A stretch of DNA of 64,000 bases from Rhypophila decipiens (Eukaryota > Ascomycota > Sordariomycetes > Sordariales > Naviculisporaceae), in assembly GCA_033297075.1 (NCBI GenBank), contig MU858075.1:70446-134445 (forward strand), written 5' to 3'. The position numbers and the translations under genes were made by a program. Below, one piece after another: positions 21,964 to 33,658 of this stretch. The notes under the pieces are model-generated. The model was not told the DNA's origin. It did not search any database and saw only the letters and a program-made list of their open reading frames with translations. How positions within the stretch are numbered: the first letter of the stretch is position 1; each line of letters begins with the position of its first letter.

Positions 21964-24599
21964 ATGGAGACAGTCTCTGAATTGGGCGCGTTGTCGGCCG
22001 AGTCTACGTTTTCTGACACGCCTACTGATTCTTGCTCAAATGCCGCGTCCATGAGTCTGACGCCGCCGACAACTGTCTCCCCAGACAGCATGTCACTGGC
22101 ATCAGACCCCGACATCCCCAAGCTGGACACGGTCACTGCGCCACTCCTAGATTCGGCCATCTTGACGCTTCACCTCGAACAGCAGGCCGTCCAGGACCAA
22201 TCTTCAGAATCGCGCCAAGAGACGCCAACGGCGAGCGCTATTGTTGTCGCGGATTCACCTCAGCCAGCCGATACCACGTCCACCACCCGCCCGCGACGGG
22301 CGAGAAACAGCTTGCCAGTATATAACCTTTCCCAGCTCAGCCAATTAAGCAGCAACCGACGTTCGAAGCACGACGCGGCAAGTGAGAAGCGTCGCCGAAC
22401 GATTTCAGAAGACACACTCGTCAATGGCGAGCAAAAGGACACCAATGCATCAACTGACACGCTCCAAAAGACGTCCAAGGCCGTACAGAATGGCATCGAC
22501 GCTTTGAACATGGATTGGTCTATCAGCGGCCCTGACACGCCCAAGGGCGCCCGCAAGAACACAAAGTCCAAGGCCAGCCAACCTCCGGCCCCGGCACCGC
22601 TGGAACGAAGAGCGACGCGTCGGTCAGGTCTCCCGGCAGAAACCATCACCACTACGATCGCCGCACTTACCAAGAAGACTAAGAAAACACTTGGCAAGGT
22701 GCAGTCGAATATCTCACTCGAGCTTCGGAGACTTCAAGACACGAATGAGTTTGCGCATATTGACACAGCCCCAATTCGATACACTGTTTGGAGCAATGGC
22801 AAGTATGTCGACCCGACTGAGGAAAAGGAGGCCTCTTCTTCTCGAAAGAGGACGAAGGAGAGCGAGACCGAGCTTGTCGACACGGACAAGAATCAGCCAG
22901 AACCCGAGAAGCAGGAGCCCTCGGGCCCTGCCGTCAAGAAACGTCGTGTCAAGAAGTGGCTTGACAAGGGTCTCTACGCTGGTCAAGAGGCGCCCACGGA
23001 TATCTCCAAGGGATTTTCGGCCCACGAAAAGAAGATGCTTGCTGCGCATCCAGAGCTCAAGCCAAGCGACAAGATCAACAAGGTCTTGCCAGCACCAATT
23101 TTTAATGGTCTTCGCCTCATTGCAGCTGGACGGGACTTCAAGCTGCCTTATGACGTGTGCAACCCACTGCCCCCTGGGCAGCCGAAGCCAACCACCTATC
23201 GGACGATTACCAAGAGTGAGTTCATTCCATAGACTTCAAGCTTTTGATTCAGTTACTGACATCTCATCAACTAGATCGGTTTGTTGGTGACGCTGCTGCA
23301 TACTGGAAGAAACAGCCAGTATTCGAGGATTCGTTGTCAAAATGCGTTTGCAAGCCGGAGGATGGCTGTGGCGAAGACTGCCAGAACCGCATCATGCTCT
23401 ATGAGTGTGACGATACGAACTGCAATGTCGGTAAGGGACTTTGCCAAAACCGAGCGTTTCAAGATCTCCGGGAGCGGAAGGAGAGAGGCAACCCGTATCG
23501 CGTCGGAGTGGAAGTTTTCAAGACTGCCGACCGCGGCTACGGCGTACGAAGCAACCGATTCTTCGCACCCGGTCAGATCATCATGGAGTACACGGGTGAA
23601 ATCATCACTGTGGACGAATGTGAGCGCCGGATGAATGAGGAGTACAAGGACAATGAATGCTATTACCTCATGTCCTTCGACCAGAACATGATCATCGACG
23701 CCACGACCGGCAGTATCGCCCGCTTTGTCAACCACTCATGCTCGCCCAATTGCCGAATGATTAAATGGATCGTCTCAGGGCAGCCACGCATGGCTTTGTT
23801 TGCAGGAGATCGCCCGATTATGACGGGCGAGGAACTTACCTACGACTACAAGTTTGACCCCTTCTCCGCTAAGAACGTGCAGAAGTGCTTGTGTGGGAGT
23901 CCCAACTGCATAGGCGTGCTTGGCCCGAAGCCTAAGGAGCCCAAACCTGCCAAGGAAGCCAAGGAGTCCAAGGATGCGAAGAAATCTGTCAAGGGATCCG
24001 TCAAGGCAGGCAAGCGTAAGCTTAAGGAGCTTCTCGCTGGTGAGCAGGATGAGGAAGAGGCTTCGACCGCTGCCAAAAAGCGGAAGATCAAGACAGCGAC
24101 TGGCGTAAAGGGCGCAAAGGCATCACTGTCAGCTACCAGTATCAAGGCAGCCAAGGGGGCGGCCAAGGGGGCTGTCACAGCCATCAAGCGGAGTGTGTCT
24201 AGCATTTCGGTGACCGCAAAGACAGCTCTGGGCCGGACTGGTGGCAAGGTCCAGCGACACTCGACCACCAACGGTGTAGTAAAGAAGTACGGCAAAAAGA
24301 TTGGATCCTCGGCGACAGTCAAGACCTCGTCCCGCAGTTCCAGCCTCACCATTGTGGCAGTTGGTGCCAAGAACACACCGAAGAAGGTCGGCGGAACCTC
24401 CAAGAATGCCACTCCCAAGTCGGCAGCCTCGACAGCTTCGGCTCGGAACCGAACACCAACGTGGAAGGCTCGCGCATCGGCGAGCACCCCGACGTCGGCA
24501 GCAAAATCCGCCAAATCTGTAAAGAGCGACGCTGCCAAGTCCCGGTCAGCTCTCGACTTGTCTCGCTCTACGAACAGGATCCGGCTCGTGACCGAGTAA
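21964..24599 (+). CDS. ASH1-type SET domain histone H3K36 methyltransferase
   Basis: Two exons, 21964-23215 and 23275-24599; 858 aa. The N-terminal half is disordered and Ser/Thr/Lys-rich. An AWS zinc motif (about 441-487; CVCKPEDGCGEDCQNR, CNVGKGLCQNRAF) precedes a full SET domain (about 495-612) with the cofactor and catalytic motifs RGYGVRS, NHSCSPNC (570-577) and GEELTYDY. A post-SET Cys cluster (CLCGSPNC, about 622-629) follows. The AWS-SET-postSET order marks the H3K36 class. The C-terminus is Lys/Ala/Ser-rich and lacks the WW and SRI domains of SET2, which argues for ASH1, the enzyme of transcription-independent H3K36 methylation linked in fungi to silent chromatin. The start METVSELGAL was preferred over an in-frame ATG at 21703 because the extra 87 codons look like Pro/Ser leader sequence. 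Confidence 0.92.
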
Positions 24600-25716
24600 G
24601 CGCGATGCGATGTATATCGCCTTCGGGCATGTTTGGAACTGACGAGGATGAATGGTCGAAGGAGTGCAAAGACGGAGACGAGTGCAAGTACGGAGGTCAT
24701 TGGAAGCGAGGAATCGGGGCGGCACCTCTTCAGATCCTGGCTCTTGAGAGAAGTTTTGTATTGCGATTGGGTTTTATGGTGTATGGATCAACGGCGCTAC
24801 TGGGCGTGCCCGGGACACTCAAAGTGTAAGGTGTTTGGGTGCTCTGGAGTTTTGTTTGGCTTATTTTACTTCTATCCCGCCTCAACCAATGTTCCAGCCC
24901 GACTCCGTCGCCTCCAGCATCCGCTGATATATTTGGCTCGTCTCGCTTCGAACGGACCGGCACATCCTAGGTTCTATACTAAGTCAAGGGTACCTATCCA
25001 GGGCCGGCTAATGGTTCATCGTGAGGTGGTCAACTTTGAGAAGGTGGAGATCACGGGTCTGGAACTGGGCCCTATTTCTTCCACGTTCCCGTGGATGGAC
25101 ACGAGCGGGCAAAAGATTCTAGCATCGTGTTCTGAGTATGGTCATTTTCTTGATGGTATGGTAGCCCGGAGAAGACGTCGATGTGCCCTCCATAATAGTC
25201 TTCCTCCAATCTTCTCGATCTCATTTTCTCCCTATCTCTGGCTTTAAATATCATGTTCTCTTTTGCTGTTTTCGCAGTTGTGGTAGACCTGATCCTGGTG
25301 CTTAGTTTTTATTGTTTATCATCATATTTTATTGCTGCTTCTTTTTGGTCACTTTGTCAGTCAACTGGATGTATAGCTGGCCTGTTTTCCGTTACGGTTT
25401 ATTGAAGAAGAGAAAGCGGAGGCGGGCGGACTGACGGGTTGACTTGTACTAGGACCTTTCTGCCCGGCCCCTGATCTAGCTTGGTGCGTCTATTTGGTTG
25501 TAAACATGGGCTTTGGCTTTCTAGCTTCACTTTGGTTCAAATATTCATGTGACTATTTTACATTTTTTCTTCCTGCATTTTGTATAGGTATGGTCTTACT
25601 AGGCCGATGGTGGGTGGGATGATATATATGTGGATGGATGAATGCGGGGGTTGGTTTAAATGGTGTGGGCGGAAAATGGTTTCTTGGTGATTCTCTTGGA
25701 CAGGGTCATGTTTATC

Positions 25717-25737
25717 TTTTTTTTTTTTTTTTTTTTT
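25717..25737. repeat. Poly-T homopolymer tract
   Basis: Twenty-one consecutive T residues, followed 23 bases later by a short CT repeat. It is non-coding and could be a source of length polymorphism. Confidence 0.9.
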
Positions 25738-26864
25738 GGTTATGGGTGTATTGCCTTTTTCTCTCTCTCTCTGATACCTACAGCTCACACTCGGTGGGCG
25801 GGTTGCTGGAGAAAATGGTCCTGGTCAAGGCAACGCGGGTTATTTGTTGCTGTTCTGTTTCCCCAGCCATATATATAGTACGGTACAGTTAACAGTCTGC
25901 ACTGGATATGGTATAGGACAGGACAGGATATGATAGGATAGGGTACTCAACGTATCTCTACCGTTCAACTTGCCGTGTCCCCTGGCTACATTTGGCCTTG
26001 CGCGCTTGACCGTGGCTTCGGTTTGCAGAACCGGGAGGTTTCAAGCACCAAGCTGGCATGCATGCCATGTATGGGTTCGAGGTCTACAGTGGCAGATCTC
26101 AGAGCAGCATTATCTGGACGTCGTCTTTCTTTGGAACAGGCCAGCATGGAACTGGCTGTCCTGGTTGTTTCTCATCGACTTGTGTACTCCAAGGCAGAGC
26201 TGCACATGCCGCCGATCATTCGGAATAAACCGATGGACAAAATAAGGACATGACTACTACCTGAAGGTGCCTTGGCTGCCACTTTGTGAACAAGCATCCT
26301 GAGAGAATGCATGGGGGGTTCAAGCCCGATACTTCAGGTTACAAGCGAGACGTGAAGCTGTTTGGCGAACAATTATCTTGCCGTTTGCACATTGTATACA
26401 TAAATGCATGAGCTTCCGAGTCTGGGTGCAATGTCTGTCATGTCAAGCCTGGGCTTTTCTCAGTCCCATCACGGCGTCAAGACCCACGCTCGAATGGAAG
26501 CGTAAGGACATATATAATGACTCCCGATCACGATACCTCTAGAACCCGGTTGAAGAAGAGATTTGGTATCCATTGAAGATGATTCCATTTATACGTTTGT
26601 TGTTGAAGAAACCCTAGAACGTGATGAGATAGATGCCAATACTTGTGTTGTTGATGATACAAGATTTTGGGACAACTTTATATAAGCTTCCCAGGACGAA
26701 TTTACATTTCCATCCATGTAAATCGTGTGAGAGCGTCTCGTCGTTACAAAAACACCAAGAATATAATTTACAATATCTAGAATACCCATGCGGTGCACCA
26801 GATGGCAGTTGATGATACCGGTAGAGTGGCTTTTGATATGATCCAAGTCAAAGTAGGCCTTTTG

Positions 26865-26880
26865 AACCCTAACCCTAACT
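26865..26880. repeat. Short interstitial telomere-like motif
   Basis: AACCCTAACCCTAACT, about two and a half copies of the CCCTAA telomere repeat, lies inside unique sequence. It is too short to mark a chromosome end and may be a telobox-type protein-binding site or a repair scar. Confidence 0.6.
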
Positions 26881-27562
26881 GGTGGTTGGTTTAGGTCACA
26901 CCCAGCTGCTGAAAAGGTTTCCCCTGAAAATATGTGAAAACTGATAAGCAAATGACCACTGGACAAGCCGTGTGGGGTAAACTGTATTGCGCAATGAGAA
27001 TAGAGCGGAGAAAAGGCAGACGTTTGGTGAATACTAATATGTGATAATCCGTATGATAAATTAAAATATAACGAAAAAGTTACGGTTCTAACCGTCGCGG
27101 CCCGGGCCGGCTTGCTTAATAAACCTACTGTATCTTTACGGCAGGTGCGTTAGGTACATACATACATACATTCTCGGAAGGATACGGGATATCAGCAGTT
27201 CAGCACTGTAAACTCTTGAGGACGAAGGCTCGTTATATCCGATCTGGTCAACTGCATGTAAGCCGGGGAGCGCGAACCAAAATTCGTGAGTTGATCTTCG
27301 ATCCTCGGTCCGTGAAAAGAAGTATAGGGTCGTATCTCGGTCCATCCGCCGTCGATTCACCTACCCCATCGGCATGGAATCGGTCTGGCACTTATTCATT
27401 AATTTGGCTTTCGGTCGTATAATGGCAAATAGCGGTCGGTGGATGTCGTTCGAGCAAGAAGATGGACACCGTAGCAGCCAGCCCTATGGCCCCTACCAGC
27501 CTTATAGGGCATACCGGCCGGCAGCCTTGGGACTTACTTGGGCACATACAAAAGGTACTTAC

Positions 27563-27675
27563 TCATGTTCCTGCTTCAACTGATGTGCTGCATGTTTGGA
27601 GCCGATTGTGCACTTGAATGTTTCGTCGTCTCTCTCGATCCATTGGGCTCGGGTTCTTGCAGCATACTCGTACAT
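27563..27675 (-). CDS. Candidate exon of an unresolved hypothetical gene
   Basis: The minus strand encodes a strongly protein-like stretch: MYEYAARTRAQWIERDDETF followed by KCTIGSKHAAHQLKQEHE. It ends at a good donor (GA|GTAAGTACC at 27562), and upstream the frame stays open back to an acceptor-like TTGGTTAG (adding PTFFQALGFID). The complementary frames contain stops. The downstream exon is not settled; one possibility is the minus frame at 27136-27360 (STHEFWFALPGLHAVDQIGY). Exon count, true start and stop are therefore unknown, and the coordinates give only the best-supported piece. I do not recognise a domain. Function unknown. Confidence 0.4.
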
Positions 27676-29639
27676 ATCGATGAACCCTAAAGCTTGAAAG
27701 AAGGTGGGCTAACCAAGGTGGGTAGCGCCGTGCCTCGCTCTCCCTGTCCTCGGTTCGGTAGACGAACCTCGGTCCTTTTAATTCGTTGCAGGAAGAAGCC
27801 AAGATCGAAAAAGCTCAATTCCAGCAGTTCTTTCCTGGTGATGGATGCAAGATGCGGCTCCTCATGTTTGTGGTGGGTTGTGTTGGGTCTCGATGCACGT
27901 GTGCTGTGACAGCTGCAAGGTTTAGAGTGGTCGGTCAGTCGGCCTCAGGTTTTCAGCAGCGCCATCAATCGCAGCCTTATATTCTTATAAACAGTAAATT
28001 AAGTCAGGTCGCTTCATGCATTTATCAAGACACAGTGTGTGTGGCTGGGTCGTCTTGTTCACCCATCAGGAGTGGGTTCAATCTCGTGCGTGTCGAGCGT
28101 GTAAGTCATGTCAGAACTGAGGACGGCGAGTTCCACGTTTGTTTGTATTTCGGCTCTTTGTTTTGATTTTTGTTGTTTGAAAACTCCATCTGCTGCAAGT
28201 CAGCCAGCTACTGAAGCAGTGCCTCGGCTGTGATCAGTTGACTTGACTGTATTTGAATGTTCTGTGGTGTTGTTCTGCCGTTCCTTGTTTCAGGTCTGAG
28301 CGAAATGAGTAATTCACTTACACCACTGAACCGGGGCTCCACGTGCAGGCCGCCGGGTGAAAACGGCCACTCAGCTTTGGAGCTGAGCCTCCAGACTGGA
28401 CCTCCGAGCCCGGAGACTGTCTTCCCTCTTCTTCCTCGGTGTATTTGCATTCTGACAGCGGTGAGCAGGAATAATGCTATCCGTACTAGCTTGGGCAAAT
28501 TGCTGCTTGCCGTCCGGTTACTACGAATGAGATTGTTGGGCTGTAAACCATATGACTCCAGTTTCAGGGCTTGAAACTGTTTGTTCTGTCTTTTTTGGGG
28601 CCTGACGGTTGGCTATGTTCTGTTACTAAGCTCGAAAGAGACCTGTAAGGGAAAAGCGGTGACCATCTGGTTTCTAGGGGGTTATTGCACGCTTACAGGC
28701 GTTTCGGTCAGGCTGCCCGACCGAATCTCAACAAAACAAAGTTGCAGGCTGCCCCTGAAGAGACAAGCAACACCTCGATGGATTACATCACCTATCCCAT
28801 GAGTCCAAGAATCATCTTCGAATATCCGCCTCCGTTTGGTTAGAATAACAGAACAAGCAGGGTATTGTTTTGCCGGGTCCACTTGTCGTCGGTCAAGATG
28901 TGGCTGTTTCGAAGCTCACTGCAGGCTTCGATTGGCGTGAATTAGCAGCGGGATCGCTGCAGCAGCGCGTGGGGTCAATGTCTCGCTTCTTTCCTCATGC
29001 CGCATTTCACGCTTAATGATGTTGTCACGGGAATAGAAGCGGCTTGTCGTTGTGAGGCGAGATCGGGGGACTCGGCCGGGCGTATCTGTTACAGGGCAGC
29101 CGACGGTCAAGAGCCCTATTTGCCAGCAGAGGCTGTGCTGAGTGCAAAAGGCTCGATCCTGGTCGTTGTGAGTATCCAGGCGCTCGTGAAAGGCCGTACG
29201 TCATAAGCCGTGTATCAAACTGCCATGGAACACCCGTTCGAAGTCCCCCGAAGCTTTTGCGACGAAAGGCTTTTGCGCCACGGCTGTTTGTATCCTCGAA
29301 TTTGAGGCGGGAATAGTTAAAGGAACAAAAGTTCAGACGATGTGGCTCCGCCCCATAGCCACAGTTAAGTACTGCCTTACCTAGGTGAGCTGAATCCGGG
29401 ACTTCCTGTTTCGGAATCCCGGCTTCACAGCTGAAACACCCGCCCTCAAACCGAGGAAAGAGCCTGAAATTCTTCCCAGGCTTCTCAACTCCAGATTCAC
29501 AACACCTGGCCTGAACACTGGTTGGATTAGGCGGAAACTCAACCGCTCCAGCATCAACATCAACAATGGAATGGAAATAAGGGGGAAAATCCATTGCTTT
29601 TCAAGAAATCGGCCTTGGGTAGATCACGTTGGTGCCAGC

Positions 29640-29900
29640 ATGTTGCTATGGCTGCGTTGTTTGGCTTTTTTGGCCGTTGCAGCGCAATGTGTTATTCCCT
29701 TGGCTGGGGTACATGTACATGGAACATTTGGAACACTGAAAGTGCTGAAAATTGAGCCTCAAAGACGACATGAAGATGCCCGGAATCAAAAGGCACAAGA
29801 TGGAAAAAACGCACAGGGGAAAGTCTACCGGACCACAGGCTTGGTATTAACACGCCGCCACGCTGCATTGCATCGCATCGTCTACTCGCACTGCACCTGA
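29640..29900 (+). CDS. Weak candidate small secreted protein
   Basis: An 86-codon ORF starts MLLWLRCLAFLAVAAQCVIP, which has the basic/hydrophobic/small-residue layout of a signal peptide. A basic mature part follows (IEPQRRHEDARNQKAQDGKN) with a single Cys near the end. No introns, family or promoter evidence were found; it overlaps a longer antisense frame and may be chance. Confidence 0.2.
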   Translation: MLLWLRCLAFLAVAAQCVIPLAGVHVHGTFGTLKVLKIEPQRRHEDARNQKAQDGKNAQGKVYRTTGLVLTRRHAALHRIVYSHCT

Positions 29901-31628
29901 GTCTTGGCCTTACGAGGAAATTAGCAACCGAGACGATACACGAGAGTGCTTTCGTGCGCACTCATTGCATTTTCGCCATGTTGCTCAACACTTCCATCTT
30001 GCACGCTACCTCCGCTCTTCCTTTCGGAGTTGGTCATACCCAAAGGCGCACTCCTGTTCCCTGCATTATCACGAAGTCGTTCCATCGCTGCCTCGCAGGA
30101 GTACGTATGAACCCCTCTTGCCTACTGGAGGGTACCTATCAAGGTACCTAGGTGCCTTAGCAACTCTGAGAACACTCAAGTCCATGCTGTCCTATCGGGA
30201 AAGGAATCTACACGTGCATTCCTTCCGTTTACCTTCCCGTACCGATCAATAACAACGGGTGTACATACTGCAGCAGGTCGTATGCACACAATGCACCACA
30301 TAGGGCGCGACCCCTCAACCCCTCAAGGCGTTGCTCAGGCACCTGCATTAAAATCGTGTCGTGTAAGTCAAAAAGAACCCAACTTCCCGGGTCCATGTAA
30401 CACAACGCCTTACATGGAATGCCGATGACAGCTTGGGAGACGGGATAGGCTGTCATGATAGGGCCGAGATTACCAGCATCATACCGGATACATCTCTACA
30501 TTGGGGAATTTCATATATTCCTGGGTCGCACTCAGGCCACCATTCTACCAGAATGGACATGACCTTGGCAAAAAGGCCCGTTTTCACTTTCTCTCGATGC
30601 TAGACTCTCTGGCAAGTCCGGCCGAGGCTGTCGTCGACAGCTCCCGGCCCTGAGGTAAGCCGGCAAACGAAAAGACCAAGGCGACCTACGGTCAAAAGCG
30701 CAACCCCTGGAAAATGTAAACAAGGCAGACACGATCCATACATATTCACGTAGCAACCGGTGGCGAAAAACGTGACGGACGGAAGAAGGAGAGACCAATG
30801 AGGGCCGATCACGTTCATTCACAATCACATTACCATCAGGGTATGCGAGTGACCATTTTCACGAACTAAAGCGTGGGAATAGATGGAGAAATGCAAAAGT
30901 GCTATAATATGAGAAGTGACAAATGAGTTATGACGAATAATTCACATGCAACTCAGCTACCATGCGACTTGCATCACACAAACTCACCGGCTCAAGCACA
31001 TGTATGCACACCCTGACAACATGAAAGCATCGTCTGGGATATCGAATAAAAATACTCAAATAAATTCTCGGCAACATATGGATTCCACCTTTCGTCCCTT
31101 TCAAGAAGCTGCAAAGTCACAGGAAACATGAACAAACTTACAAAGACGGGTCCTTTTGACCTGACAGCTACAGAGAACACCATCCGATAGGACAGCAAAA
31201 GACCAGGTACATTCTTTCTCGTCTTCCTTGCTCTCAACTTCTTCCATCGACTCGTCCCGTAGAATAGCCCGGATGGAACTGGAACAGATCAGAATCGAAA
31301 GGCACACTTCCATCCCGCAGCCCAGTCCCATGATATTGGTATCACAATACCACACAGCCTGTGGACAAACTAGGCAAGTAGCATACGTTCGTGATGGGAA
31401 ATTGACAGCACTTTACACTTCCACTGGCATTTAATTATCCGAAACATGGTAACAGACAGACTCTGGATGTTGCTCACATTGCCATGGAAAATCCCGGAGT
31501 TTGACCAGTCATATCACGGTCCGTGATCTATGCAGCTTCCCTTTCGAGATTGGAAAATGGGCATCGACCATGAAACCGTGGGAGTTTGGGGGCGGGAATA
31601 CTCGCGGCAACGTGGACTGAACGTGTAG

Positions 31629-31656
31629 CGGCAACGGCAACGGCAACGGCAACGGC
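31629..31656. repeat. Hexanucleotide repeat (CGGCAA)4
   Basis: Four perfect CGGCAA units plus a partial one in otherwise unique intergenic sequence. On the minus strand one frame would read an Ala-Val repeat, but there is no supporting gene. Confidence 0.85.
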
Positions 31657-33262
31657 GGGTGAGGCCCTCGGGAAATGATGTGTTGTACTTACTACTGCTA
31701 CCAACTTCCTTACATTCATCAATGTGTTTTACTCATCCGGCAAATTCATGAGTCTGTTTCGGGACGAGCGTTGTAGCTTTGCATTTCCATCTTGCCTGCC
31801 TCCGGATTGAACAATGTCGTCAAAGGAACTTTGAGAATCCCAATCTATGGTTTCCTAGAGACGCAGCGCGGGCCTAAAAGAACTGAAAGGGGGCCGACTT
31901 TGGTCCGTAGCCGCCGTGATCCCTATAGTACTGGTCTCACAGAAGGACGCTCGAAGTGTCTCCTATCCTATTTAGCTAAATATTTGCAAGACAATCGGAC
32001 TCTTTGCATTTCCGAGTCTGGGGTGGTACTAACACTATGTGTAATCCGGTCAAGGCTGTAGTGTAATATTACGATCTCGTAGCAATAAGCTTGAAAAAGC
32101 AGATGGAACGTTGTAAACGCGTGGGAGGTCAACTTGACGACCATGTGTAACAGATATCCATGTCAGGATGTATATCGAGATACAGACACCAGATGGCAGC
32201 CGGGACGCTGGCGGGAAAAGAGCTGGAGGAAAGGGAGCACTTTGCATGGTGGACTCGAGAGGGTGTGTCACTTTGGAGAGCAAATATGGATATGTCTAAT
32301 CACTAGTTAATGCCTTGACAGCGGTTACGAGCCGTCGTCCCTCTCAAAAGGATCGTGCTTGAAGGAGGTACAAACCCGATGTTGTGCGTCGCGTGGCTCG
32401 GGAACAAAAGTACACTACCCCATCATATCCGTGACCAGTTCCATTCGTCCAGATTAGAAGGAAGTTTGGTCAAGGAAGGTAGGGTTGAAAGAGAAGGCAG
32501 CAGGGCCAAGACACATGAAGTGACAGATCGGGACCGGGTACAATGAAGAACACCGATAGAGCCGGTTGCGGTTGTGCAGTGGAAAGGAGCCAGCAAACTA
32601 CCAATTAGACTTCAATGCATATGCACCAGGAACATGTCATACCGTATAATTCGATTACTCTCTAATAGGTAGGGGGAGAATTCTAGGTGCCTATAGGTTA
32701 TCAGCGTTTCTTGCATGATGCAATAAGCAGCAACCAGTCATAACCCTTTTGAAAGTGTGTTGAGATCCCGAATTTTGATATTATAATCTCGGTATCTGAA
32801 ATCAGAAAACAACACGATCAAGAGCGAAATCAGGATGTGTAGTCATGAAATTGTCGTTGGAGACATGTTTTCTATCTAAAGCTAAACGAAGGGAGACCAA
32901 GTATGACAGGGAATCTAGGGTAAAAACAAACAAAGAAGTAGCCACCAAACGAACGATATTGCTATCATGCTATTTTTCCCAGCATCAAAGGATGAAATAG
33001 CTTGGGCAAAAGCCAATCTATACCACCCGGGTATCGCAGGATGTGATATAAAGACACCAGTGATAAAAACACTCATCATTTCCAAAACAGAAGAAACCCT
33101 TTATGAGCCCCATCCCTAACCACCAAGTACGCCGAAGTCCTAGTTGACACATCCCTCAAAAGTCCGCTGCGAGAAGCCGTGATGAGGCAGAGGTATTGAA
33201 GAATGAGTTTGTTGATTTGCCATTTTTTTCGGAGCCGATGTCGATGACGAGATGCATGGCGT

Positions 33263-33493
33263 TTAACGGTGCTTGTGAATCCGGTGCTTCTCAACTCTGC
33301 AGCCAGAGCATCGCACATGCCCATAATATGTGCACGAGGTGTTAAGACACTGTCCAGAGTGTCCAGCCAAAGACTTGGGTCCATCGCCACATTGGCACTG
33401 TGATTTAGTATTCATTAGCTCGTGACAAAGTTGATATTGTTGATGGCGGTCTCTTACACAGAACCAAACATAGAATGTCGTCTTCTCCGGCAT
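33263..33493 (-). CDS. Small CCxC zinc-ribbon-like protein (56 aa)
   Basis: Two exons, 33493-33458 and 33397-33263, with a 60-nt intron using a clean TGT|GTAAGA donor and TCACAG acceptor. The joined product begins MPEKTTFYVWFC|CQCGDGPK. Cys/His spacing after WF is CCxC-x13-C-x4-C-x4-H-x2-C-x2-C (ending HVRCSGC), then a basic His/Lys/Arg tail, consistent with one or two bound zinc ions. The upstream sequence looks like a real leader: TATA-like element at 33649-33658, then a CT/CA-rich stretch ending CCAATCAATATGCC. I recall short fungal hypothetical proteins with WFCCxC openings but cannot verify a family. Role unknown; its small size and two Cys pairs suggest a protein- or nucleic-acid-binding ribbon. 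It is too short for routine gene callers. Confidence 0.7.
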   Translation of the reverse strand: MPEKTTFYVWFCVRDRHQQYQLCHELMNTKSQCQCGDGPKSLAGHSGQCLNTSCTYYGHVRCSGCRVEKHRIHKHR

Positions 33494-33648
33494 ATTGATT
33501 GGTTGGTTGGGTAGTTGATTGTTTCTTAAGCTTTTAAGTTGGGCTGTTTGGCTGTCGCTTGAAAGCGTAGATAGTAGATGGTATGAGAGGATGATGTCGA
33601 TGATGATGAGATGTTAGGAGAGGTGAGAACAACAAGGAGAGCCGGATT

Positions 33649-33658
33649 CTTATACATA
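33649..33658 (-). promoter_or_regulatory. TATA-like element of the 56-aa zinc-ribbon gene
   Basis: The minus strand reads TATGTATAAG about 155 bp before the ATG. Between them lies a C/T/A-rich, ATG-free stretch of the kind found in highly expressed fungal leaders. Confidence 0.45.

Larger units (their letters stand above)
24600..27562. other. 3' flank and intergenic sequence
   Basis: About 3 kb. A 204-codon frame at 24633-25247 directly follows the ASH1-type stop but has no domain and probably lies in the 3' UTR. A 21-nt poly-T tract lies at 25717-25737, followed by a CT dinucleotide run at 25761-25771. A 16-nt telomere-like motif lies at 26865-26880. A minus-strand frame at 27136-27360 may belong to the candidate gene described next. 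Confidence 0.45.
27676..33262. other. Long gene-poor stretch
   Basis: About 5.6 kb without a convincing gene. A 189-codon minus frame (29025-29594) has no domain and overlaps a plus frame whose ATG at 29640 begins with a signal-peptide-like sequence (see separate entry). A four-unit CGGCAA hexanucleotide repeat lies at 31629-31656. No tRNA or 5S rRNA gene was recognised on either strand. Confidence 0.45.

Noticed and set aside
24633..25247. 204-codon plus frame just after the ASH1-type stop
   Set aside because: No domain, unusual composition, directly downstream of a stop; read as 3' UTR and flank.
29025..29594. 189-codon minus frame
   Set aside because: No recognisable domain, antisense to other open frames, no promoter-like sequence.
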